The notes under the pieces: model-generated
The model's input: only the letters and a program-made list of their open reading frames with translations
Database searches by the model: none
What the model was told of the DNA's origin: nothing
Origin: Rubrivivax sp.
GTDB taxonomy: Bacteria > Pseudomonadota > Gammaproteobacteria > Burkholderiales > Burkholderiaceae_C
Direction of reading: 5' to 3'
Assembly: GCA_030653385.1 (NCBI GenBank)
Contig: JAURZM010000063.1
Coordinates: forward strand, 62,001-126,000
Length of the DNA stretch: 64,000 nucleotides
Program-made: the position numbers and the translations under genes
Shown: positions 34,987 to 41,997 of the stretch, piece by piece
How positions within the stretch are numbered: position 1 is the first letter of the stretch
How the letters are laid out: each line of letters opens with the position of its first letter

Positions 34987-35604
34987 ATGAGAACAGCGAT
35001 CGCGGGCACCCGGCAGGCAGGCGCAGGGCTTCGCGCCCTGAAGCTGCTGGCGGTAGCAACACTCGGCCTGACGGGTCAGGCGCGGGCGCAGGCCGAAGCG
35101 GCGGCGACGCCCGCCACCCGAACCGCAGCACCCCTGCCCGCCGAGTTGTTCTACCGCCTGCCCGACATCCAGGACGCCCGGCTGTCGCCCAGCGGCCGCT
35201 GGCTGGCCCTGTGCATGCGCCAGGCCCTCATCGATGCGGGCCGACCGCCCGAGTGGGTGGAGTACAGCGACGAAGGCCACGGTTGGTACAAGCTCGAGAA
35301 CCGACTCGACTTCGCTGCCCGGCTCGAAGCGTTTCTTGCCCGCCACTTGAAGCCCAGAGGGGGCCAAGGCGCGGCCTGCGGGCTGCGGCAGGGGCGTGCA
35401 AGCTGCACGTTTGTGCGGCGCTTGGCTGCTGGCAGCCGCAGATCGGGCCGCTTCGGCGCCAGGATCACCACCACCCGCGGAGTCGGCATCCCTAGAATGT
35501 CGGTTTGCCTGTTCAGGCCGGTCCACCGATCCGTGGCCCAGGCCGTGCAGAAGCCGGCCACAAGCCGCGACTTGCTTCGGAGGTCTCGAGGTGTTCAAGC
35601 CTGA
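34987..35604 (+). pseudogene. S9 (prolyl oligopeptidase) peptidase remnant: two gene ends joined by a large internal deletion
   Basis: Codons 1-75 encode a signal peptide (LLAVATLGLTGQARA) and PLPAELFYRLPDIQDARLSP plus SGRWLAL, the first beta-propeller residues of a secreted S9 peptidase. Codon 77 onward reads MRQALIDAGRPPEWVEYSDE, then GHGWYKLENRLDFAARLEAF and LARHLKP. This is the extreme C-terminus of the same family, with the catalytic His in EGHG (His98). The several hundred residues between, including the propeller and the catalytic Ser and Asp, are missing. The junction is at about 35203-35215. After about 35356 the frame runs on without similarity to 35604 and overlaps the next gene start. 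It cannot be an active peptidase. Confidence 0.75.
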
Positions 35605-36457
35605 TCGGTCTGTTGCCGCTGCCCACGTCGCCGCCTGGGCCACCCTTGCGGCAGCGGCGTTTGGCACTGCGCCGGCGGCCGCGCAGACAGCAGCGCCGAG
35701 CCCACCGCCTGCGGCTGCGAAGGCCGATGCGAAGGCCGATGCCAAGGCCGAAGCCGCGGCCGAAGCCGCCGCCGCCGCGATGGAGCGCGCCCGGCGTCAG
35801 GCCGCAGGGCCGCTGCGTGTGATTCTGGAAGCCAGCAAGTCGCGGCGGCGAGCCACCGATGCCGACCCGCCCGCAGCGGCCGAAGCCAGCGTGGTGCGGC
35901 CCGTGGTCGCCCGCACGCCTGCAGCCGCGGCGGCGCCGCAGGCCGCGCCAGTCAGTGCGGAATCCAGGCCGGTGGCGGCCGCGCCACCCGCTGCCGCCGC
36001 AACGACGCCGTCAGGCAGCGCCACCCCGGTTGTGCCTGAGCCCGGCATCGTCACCGGCATCACCTTGAACTCCGCCGCCTTGCGGGCCCAACCGACCATT
36101 GCCGCCGTGCCGGCCCTCGACCTGAAGGGCAGCACCCCATTGACTGGCGCGGCCGTGCCAGAGACGCCAGCGCTGGCCCTGCCGGAACTGGCGGCCGCCC
36201 CCGTGCGGCCACGGCTGGCTTCGGTGGTGGAACCCGAATTGCCGCAGCGTGTGCTGGAAGAACTGGGCCGCAACGCGGCCGTGCTGGTCGACCTGACCAT
36301 CCGCCCCAACGGCAGCGTGTCCAAGGTGGCCCTGGTTTCGGCTGGGCCACGCCAGTTGATGCGCTTCCTGGAGCCGACCCTGATGGAATGGAAGTTCGAC
36401 CCGCTGCCCAGCGAACGTGTGCACCGCATCGAACTGGTGTTCAACGGCGATTCCTGA
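35591..36457 (+). CDS. TonB-like protein with signal peptide and C-terminal TonB fold
   Basis: 288 residues. The GTG start at 35591 has a perfect GGAGGT 7 bases upstream. The N-terminal hydrophobic segment HVAAWATLAAAAFGTAPAAA could be a cleaved signal (after AQ) or an anchor. A long Ala/Pro-rich middle follows (about 35-205), then a TonB C-terminal-like domain: VLVDLTIRPNGSVSKVALVS and LMRFLEPTLMEWKFDPLPSE, which resemble the GxVxxVxVxxSSGxxxLDxAxxxAVxxWxFxP pattern. There is no classical TonB membrane helix with SHxxK and no ExbB/ExbD neighbours. It may span the periplasm, possibly for an iron receptor given the binding protein two genes upstream. A TAGAAT (35493-35498) is a candidate -10. 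Confidence 0.75.
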   Translation: MFKPDRSVAAAHVAAWATLAAAAFGTAPAAAQTAAPSPPPAAAKADAKADAKAEAAAEAAAAAMERARRQAAGPLRVILEASKSRRRATDADPPAAAEASVVRPVVARTPAAAAAPQAAPVSAESRPVAAAPPAAAATTPSGSATPVVPEPGIVTGITLNSAALRAQPTIAAVPALDLKGSTPLTGAAVPETPALALPELAAAPVRPRLASVVEPELPQRVLEELGRNAAVLVDLTIRPNGSVSKVALVSAGPRQLMRFLEPTLMEWKFDPLPSERVHRIELVFNGDS

Positions 36458-36477
36458 AGGCTCGCCGCAGGGCCGGC

Positions 36478-37203
36478 TCAGGCCTGCAACAGCGTCAGTG
36501 CCCGGTCCATGCCACCTTGTGTGATGGACAGCATGGCCTGGTCCTGCACCGCGGGTTTGGGGTGGTAGGCAATCGACAGACCGGCCACCGCCATCATCGG
36601 CAGGTCGTTGGCGCCATCGCCCACGGCGATGGTCTTGTCAGGGGGGATGCCCATCAGCTCGGCCACTTCCAGCAGCACACGGCGCTTCTCGGCACCGTCG
36701 ACGATCTCGCCCCACGGCCGGGGCACGAGCCGGCCCGACAGGCAGGGGCCTTGCGGCCCGGCTTCGAGGTCCAGCTCGTTGGCGCGCGCGAAGTCCAGGC
36801 CCAAGCGGTGGCGGATGCGTTCGCTGAAAAAGGTGAAGCCACCGCTGACCAGCAGCGTCTTCAGGCCCGCAGCCTGGCAGGCGCGCACGAAGGTCTCGAC
36901 GCCCGGGTTCAGTCGCAGGTGCTGCGCATACACCGCTTCCAGCGCAGACAGCGGCACGCCGCGCAGCAACTGCAGGCGCTGGCGCAGGCTGTCTCGGTAG
37001 TCGGCAATCTCGCCGCGCATGGCCGCTTCGGTGATGGCCGCGACCTCGGCCTTGCGGCCGGCGGCAGCGGCAATCTCGTCCACGCACTCGATGTTGATGA
37101 GCGTGGAGTCCATGTCGAAGGCCACCAGCTTGAAGCGGGACAGCGGCAGCGGCGGCTCGAAGCCCCTGACGAAGAGCCCGGGTTCAACTTCACGCACCGT
37201 CAT
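36478..37203 (-). CDS. serB: Phosphoserine phosphatase
   Basis: Last step of serine synthesis: phosphoserine to serine. 241 residues, HAD superfamily: KLVAFDMDSTLINIECVDE (nucleophile Asp and general acid Asp, DxDxT), LLVSGGFTFFSERI (motif II Ser), then motif III Lys and VGDGANDLPMMAVAG (motif IV Asp). No ACT domain is present at the N-terminus. Its ATG at 37203 overlaps the stop of mfd by four bases, so serB is read from the same message downstream of mfd. The convergent TonB-like gene ends 20 bases away. Confidence 0.95.
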   Translation of the reverse strand: MTVREVEPGLFVRGFEPPLPLSRFKLVAFDMDSTLINIECVDEIAAAAGRKAEVAAITEAAMRGEIADYRDSLRQRLQLLRGVPLSALEAVYAQHLRLNPGVETFVRACQAAGLKTLLVSGGFTFFSERIRHRLGLDFARANELDLEAGPQGPCLSGRLVPRPWGEIVDGAEKRRVLLEVAELMGIPPDKTIAVGDGANDLPMMAVAGLSIAYHPKPAVQDQAMLSITQGGMDRALTLLQA

Positions 37204-40200
37204 GCGCCTTCCTTCAGCGGTTGGCCCAGCGCCTTGAGCAAGTCACGCAGGTAATGCGCGCGGTCGGCCGGCTGCGAAATCTCGCGTTCGATGCGCAGCT
37301 TGTCGTTGCCCGCCAGCTTGATGGCCCGGTTTTTCTGCACCAGCTGGATGATGCGCTGCGCATCGATGGGCGCCTTGGCGCGGAAGGTGATGCTCATCAG
37401 CTTGGGGCCGGCGTCGATCTTCTGCACGCCATAGGGCTTGGCCATCACACGCAGGCGGTGGGTGTCGAAGAGGGTCTGGCCCTGCGTGGGCAGCTTGCCG
37501 AAGCGGTCGGTGATTTCTTCCAGCAGCAGGTCGATCTGCTCGGTCTTCTCAGCGGTGGCCAGGCGCTTGTACAGGTTAAGGCGCACGTGCACGTCGCCAC
37601 AGTAGGCGTCGGGCAGCAGGGCAGGGGCGTGCAGGTTGATTTCGGTGGTGGCGCTCAGTGGCGACAGCAGATCCGGTTCACGGCCGGCCTTCAACGAGCG
37701 CACCGCTTCGTTCAACATGTCGTTGTAGAGCTGGAAGCCCACTTCCATCATGTTGCCGCTCTGGTTTTCGCCCAGCACCTCGCCGGCACCGCGAATCTCC
37801 AGGTCGTGCATCGCCAGATAAAAGCCGCTGCCCAGCTCTTCCATCTGCTGGATGGCTTCGAGCCGCATCGCGGCCTGTTTGGTCAGGCCTTCGATGTCCG
37901 GCACCATCAGGTAGGCATAGGCCTGGTGGTGGCTGCGGCCGACCCGCCCGCGCAGCTGGTGCAGCTGCGCCAGGCCGAACTTGTCGGCGCGGCTGATGAC
38001 GATGGTGTTGGCGCTGGGCACGTCGATGCCGGTTTCGATGATGGTGCTGCACAGCAAGACGTTGTGGCGCTGGGCCACGAAGTCGCGCATCACGTGTTCC
38101 AGCTGGCGTTCGGGCATCTGGCCGTGCGCGATGGCGATGCGCGCTTCGGGCAGCAGTTCCACCAGCTTCTGGCGCCGGTTTTCGATCGTCTCGACCTCGT
38201 TGTGCAGGAAGTAGACCTGGCCACCGCGTTTCAGTTCGCGCAGCACGGCCTCGCGGATCACGCTGCTGCCTTCGCTGCGCACGAAGGTCTTGATGGCCAG
38301 CCGGCGCTGCGGCGCGGTGGCAATCACGCTCAGGTCGCGCAGGCCCTCCAGCGCCATGCCCAAGGTGCGAGGAATGGGCGTGGCGGTCAGCGTCAACACG
38401 TCGACCTCGGCGCGCAATGCCTTCATCGCTTCCTTGTGGCGCACGCCGAAGCGGTGTTCTTCGTCGATGACCAAGAGGCCCAGGCGCGCGAACTTGACAT
38501 CCGACGACAGCAGCTTGTGTGTGCCCACGACGATGTCCACGCTGCCGTCGGCGATGCCGTCGATGGCCAGCTTGACTTCCTTGGCACTGCGAAAGCGCGA
38601 CAGCTCGGCAATCTTCACCGGCCACTTGCCGAAGCGGTCGTTCAGCGTGTTGAAGTGCTGCTCGGCCAGCAGCGTGGTGGGCGCCAGGATGGCCACCTGC
38701 TTGCCGCCGTGCACGGCCACGAATGCCGCGCGCAAGGCCACCTCGGTCTTGCCGAAGCCCACGTCGCCGCAGACCAGGCGGTCCATCGGGCGCGGGCTCA
38801 CCATGTCCTGGATCACGGCGTGGATGGCGGCGCGCTGGTCGGCGGTTTCTTCGAAGCCGAAAGACGTGGCAAAGGCTTCGTAGTCGTGTGGGCTGAAGCG
38901 GTGGGCAAAACCCTCTCTTGCGGCGCGGCGCGCGTACAGGTTGAGCAACTCTGCGGCCGTGTCGCGCACCTGCTCGGCTGCCTTGCGGCGGGCCTTTTCC
39001 CACTGCGGGCTGCCCAGCTTGTGCAGCGGCGCTTCATCGGCGCTGACGCCGGTGTAGCGGCTGATCAGGTGCAACTGCGCCACCGGCACGTACAGCGTGG
39101 CCTTGTCGGCGTACTGCAGGTGCAGGAACTCCGAAGCACCTTCGCCCAGGTCGATGTTGATCAGGCCCTGGTAGCGCCCGATGCCGTGGTTCATGTGCAC
39201 CACCGGGTCGCCCACCTTCAGTTCGGACAGATCCTTGATCAGCGCGTCGACGCTGCTGACCTGTTCCTGCTTGCGGCGGCGGCGCGCCTGGGGCGTGGTG
39301 GCGAAAAGTTCGGTCTCGGTGACGAACTGCACCGAAACACCTTGCCCCCCGCCGGCTTCGCCGGCCGCCCCCCCGTGGGGGGCTGCCGCGACTGGTTCAT
39401 GCCAGTGAAAACCTTCGGCCAGCGGTGACGCGGCGATGGCCACCTTCTCGGGCCCGGTCAGGAACTCTTCCAGTGAATCGACGCTGGGCACGCTGATGTG
39501 GTGGTCGCGCAGCAGCTCGATCAGGCTCTCGCGCCGGCCGTCGCTTTCGGCCACCAGCAGCACGCGGTGCGGTGTGGCGGCCAGGTGGCGTTCCAGCAGG
39601 CCCAGCGGGTCGGTGCCGCCCCGTTCAACGCTCAGGTCGGGCAGCGGGCGCGCCCACTCGACGGGGTCGGCGCCTCGCAACGCCAGCGTGGCATGCGGCT
39701 GCGTGCGTGCGAAAAATTCTTCCGACGGCATGAACAGCGCGGCCGGCGGCAGGATGGGCCGTTCGGGGTCGTGCTGCAGGAAGCGGTGGCGTTCTCGGGT
39801 GTCGACCCAGAAGCGGTCCAGTGCTTCGTCCACCTTGCCGTGCAGCACCAGTGCCGCCGGGTTGTCGCCGCCAGTGCCCAGGTAGTCGAAGATCGTGCCC
39901 ACTTCGTCGAAAAACAAGGGCAGGTAGTACTCGATGCCGCCACTGGCCAGGCCAGTGCCGATGTCTTTGTAGACACGGGCGCGGGTCGGGTCGCCGTCGA
40001 GCTTTTCGCGCCAACGCGCGCGGAAGGCGGTGCGCGCTGCGTCGGTCATCGGGAATTCGCGGCCGGGCAGCAGGCGCACTTCCGGCACCGGGTACAAGCT
40101 GCGCTGGGAATCGGGGTCGAAGGTGCGGATGCTGTCGACTTCGTCGCCGAACAGGTCCACGCGATAGGGCACCAGGCTGCCCATCGGAAACAGGTCGATC

Positions 40201-40700
40201 AGCCCGCCGCGCACCGCGTATTCACCCGGGCTGACGACCTGGCTGACGTGTTGGTAACCGGCCAGCGTGAGCTGCGCCTTCAGCTTGGCTTCGTCGAGCC
40301 GGCTCTTCTGCTTGAAGTGGAAGGTGGTGCCGGCCAGGAAGCTCGGCGGTGCCAGGCGCGTGAGCGCGGTCGTGGCCGGCATCAGCACCAGGTCGACATC
40401 GCCGCTGTGGATGCGCCACAGCGTGGCCAGGCGTTCGCTGATCAGGTCCTGGTGCGGGCTGAAGGTGTCGTAGGGCAGTGTTTCCCAGTCGGGGAACACG
40501 GCCACGCGCAGCTTCGGGTCGAAAAATGGCAGTTCGTCGGCCAGGCGCTGGGTGTCGGCCGGTTCGGCGGTGAAGACCGCCAGCACCCGCCCGGCGCTGG
40601 CGTGGCTGCGGCCCAGCCGTGCCAGCAGCAGTGCGTCGGCCGAGCCCGTCGGGCGTGGCAGCGTGAAACGTTTCCCGGGTGCGATCGAAGGCAGTTGCAT
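37200..40700 (-). CDS. mfd: Transcription-repair coupling factor Mfd
   Basis: 1166 residues, normal. Removes RNA polymerase stalled at lesions and recruits UvrA. Domains: UvrB-like N-terminal part (TLPYDTFSPHQDLISERLAT); RNA-polymerase-interacting domain (VGDPVVHMNHGIGRYQGLIN, LQYADKATLYVPVAQLHLIS); RecG-like translocase with CGDVGFGKTEVALRAAFVAV (Walker A, near 650), VIDEEHRFGVRHKE (DEEH) and LTLTATPIPRTLGMAL; then a C-terminal regulatory domain. ATG 40700 starts MQLPSIAPGKRFTLPRP; 53 upstream in-frame residues have no family character. Around residues 437-453 the protein holds a Gly/Ala-rich loop encoded by a palindromic repeat. serB follows with a 4-base overlap. Confidence 0.96.
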   Translation of the reverse strand: MQLPSIAPGKRFTLPRPTGSADALLLARLGRSHASAGRVLAVFTAEPADTQRLADELPFFDPKLRVAVFPDWETLPYDTFSPHQDLISERLATLWRIHSGDVDLVLMPATTALTRLAPPSFLAGTTFHFKQKSRLDEAKLKAQLTLAGYQHVSQVVSPGEYAVRGGLIDLFPMGSLVPYRVDLFGDEVDSIRTFDPDSQRSLYPVPEVRLLPGREFPMTDAARTAFRARWREKLDGDPTRARVYKDIGTGLASGGIEYYLPLFFDEVGTIFDYLGTGGDNPAALVLHGKVDEALDRFWVDTRERHRFLQHDPERPILPPAALFMPSEEFFARTQPHATLALRGADPVEWARPLPDLSVERGGTDPLGLLERHLAATPHRVLLVAESDGRRESLIELLRDHHISVPSVDSLEEFLTGPEKVAIAASPLAEGFHWHEPVAAAPHGGAAGEAGGGQGVSVQFVTETELFATTPQARRRRKQEQVSSVDALIKDLSELKVGDPVVHMNHGIGRYQGLINIDLGEGASEFLHLQYADKATLYVPVAQLHLISRYTGVSADEAPLHKLGSPQWEKARRKAAEQVRDTAAELLNLYARRAAREGFAHRFSPHDYEAFATSFGFEETADQRAAIHAVIQDMVSPRPMDRLVCGDVGFGKTEVALRAAFVAVHGGKQVAILAPTTLLAEQHFNTLNDRFGKWPVKIAELSRFRSAKEVKLAIDGIADGSVDIVVGTHKLLSSDVKFARLGLLVIDEEHRFGVRHKEAMKALRAEVDVLTLTATPIPRTLGMALEGLRDLSVIATAPQRRLAIKTFVRSEGSSVIREAVLRELKRGGQVYFLHNEVETIENRRQKLVELLPEARIAIAHGQMPERQLEHVMRDFVAQRHNVLLCSTIIETGIDVPSANTIVISRADKFGLAQLHQLRGRVGRSHHQAYAYLMVPDIEGLTKQAAMRLEAIQQMEELGSGFYLAMHDLEIRGAGEVLGENQSGNMMEVGFQLYNDMLNEAVRSLKAGREPDLLSPLSATTEINLHAPALLPDAYCGDVHVRLNLYKRLATAEKTEQIDLLLEEITDRFGKLPTQGQTLFDTHRLRVMAKPYGVQKIDAGPKLMSITFRAKAPIDAQRIIQLVQKNRAIKLAGNDKLRIEREISQPADRAHYLRDLLKALGQPLKEGA
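39342..39390. repeat. Palindromic repeat element inside mfd
   Basis: GCCGGC-TTC-GCCGGC (39351-39365) is followed by CCCCCC-GT-GGGGGG (39369-39382), with a further C6 run at 39345-39350. This GC-rich double hairpin resembles dispersed intergenic repeats of Burkholderiales. Here it lies within the mfd reading frame and encodes a short Gly/Ala-rich loop (PHGGAAGEAGGGQG) between the UvrB-like part and the polymerase-interacting domain. Confidence 0.7.
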
Positions 40701-40720
40701 GAAGGCCAGCAGCGACAAAG

Positions 40721-40752
40721 CGCCCCGCCGAGCCTGCGGGCACGGCGGGGCG
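40721..40752. promoter_or_regulatory. 10-bp inverted repeat between mfd and ispD
   Basis: CGCCCCGCCG (40721-40730) and CGGCGGGGCG (40743-40752) form a perfect stem with a 12-base loop in the 82-base divergent region. In the mfd transcript it would be a leader hairpin 20 bases before the start codon. It also abuts the ispD promoter region, where TAGAAT (40769-40774) is a likely -10 only 8 bases before the ATG. Confidence 0.4.
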
Positions 40753-40782
40753 TGGTGAGTGCGGATTCTAGAATCCCCCCCG

Positions 40783-41478
40783 ATGTCCGACACACCACGT
40801 TGTTTTGCCTTGGTGCCCTGCGCGGGTGTGGGCCTGCGTGCCGGCGCCGGTGGCCCCAAGCAATACGCGCCGCTGGCGGGTCAGGCCGTGGTGGCGCACA
40901 CGCTGGATGCACTGGCCGCCGTGCCGGCCCTGGAGGCGACGCTGGTGGTGTTGTCACCCGAGGACACGCAATTCGAGCACCACGTTCCGCGCTTCACCGG
41001 GCCCCGCGCCTGGGTCGACCGCTGCGGCGGCAGCACACGGGCTGCTTCGGTGGCCGCCGGCCTGGAAGCCCTGCGCCAACACGGCGCACACGATGCCGAC
41101 TGGGTGCTGGTGCACGACGCCGCGCGATGCCTGCTGCGCCCGGCCTGGGTGCAGGGCCTGATCGAGACCTGCGTTGATGACCCTGTCGGCGGCCTGCTGG
41201 CGCTGCCGCTGGCCGACACCCTGAAGGCCGCCGACGCCGGCCGGGTGGTGGCCACGCTGCCACGCGCCGACAAGTGGCTGGCCCAGACGCCGCAGATGTT
41301 CCGCCTGGGCCTGCTGCGGCGGGCGCTGCGGGAAGCTGGCGACACCGTCACCGACGAGTCCAGCGCCATCGAGGCGCTGGGCCTGCAGCCGCGCCTGGTG
41401 CAGGGCGAGCTGGAGAACATCAAACTCACCTGGCCAGGCGACTTTGCCCTGGCCGCACGCTTGCTGGAGACACGATGA
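40783..41478 (+). CDS. ispD: 2-C-methyl-D-erythritol 4-phosphate cytidylyltransferase
   Basis: Third enzyme of the MEP isoprenoid pathway; couples CTP to methylerythritol phosphate. 231 residues. The nucleotide-binding loop LVPCAGVGLRAGAGGPKQYA fits the family, and CGGSTRAASVAAGLEAL, VLVHDAARCLL and TDESSAIEALG are present. The usual VHDAARP has Cys in place of Pro. ATG 40783 begins MSDTPRCFALVPCAG; the frame opens at 40759, but the predicted -10 lies in between. The stop overlaps the ispF start (ATGA). Divergent from mfd. Confidence 0.96.
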   Translation: MSDTPRCFALVPCAGVGLRAGAGGPKQYAPLAGQAVVAHTLDALAAVPALEATLVVLSPEDTQFEHHVPRFTGPRAWVDRCGGSTRAASVAAGLEALRQHGAHDADWVLVHDAARCLLRPAWVQGLIETCVDDPVGGLLALPLADTLKAADAGRVVATLPRADKWLAQTPQMFRLGLLRRALREAGDTVTDESSAIEALGLQPRLVQGELENIKLTWPGDFALAARLLETR

Positions 41479-41978
41479 ACCCCATGGCATTGCGCATCGG
41501 CGAAGGCTGGGACACACACCAGCTGGTGACCGGCCGGCCACTGGTGCTGGGTGGCGTGACCATCCCGCACAGCCATGGGCTGCTGGGCCACAGCGACGCC
41601 GATGCCCTGCTGCACGCCATCACCGACGCCTTGCTGGGCGCGGCCGGGTTGGGTGACATCGGCAGCCACTTTCCCGACACCGACCCGCAGTTCAAGGGCG
41701 CCGATTCCGTGCAACTGCTGCAGGCGGCGGCGCAGCGGGTGCGCGAAGCGGGCTACGTGCTGGTCAACGTGGACAGCACCATCGTGGCCCAGGCACCGAA
41801 GATGGCACCGCACATTGCTGCCATGCGCGAACGCATCGCAGCCACCCTGGGGCTGGCGGCCGACGCGGTGAACGTGAAAGCCAAGACGGCCGAGAAGATG
41901 GGCCCGGTGGGCGAGGGGCTCGCCATCGAGACCCGGGCGGTGTGCCTGCTGTGTCGGGCCGAACCGGATCGGCCGTGA
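41475..41978 (+). CDS. ispF: 2-C-methyl-D-erythritol 2,4-cyclodiphosphate synthase
   Basis: Fifth MEP-pathway enzyme, a trimer with zinc at subunit interfaces. 167 residues: RIGEGWDTHQL (Asp and His metal ligands), LGHSDADALLHAITDALLGA (third ligand His), GDIGSHFPDTDPQFKGADS and VNVKAKTAEKMGPVGEG are all family signatures. It starts inside the ispD stop codon, so the two enzymes are translationally coupled, as in many proteobacteria. A convergent regulator gene ends 20 bases further on. Confidence 0.96.
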   Translation: MNPMALRIGEGWDTHQLVTGRPLVLGGVTIPHSHGLLGHSDADALLHAITDALLGAAGLGDIGSHFPDTDPQFKGADSVQLLQAAAQRVREAGYVLVNVDSTIVAQAPKMAPHIAAMRERIAATLGLAADAVNVKAKTAEKMGPVGEGLAIETRAVCLLCRAEPDRP

Positions 41979-41997
41979 ATGCCGCCAGGGTGCAGGC

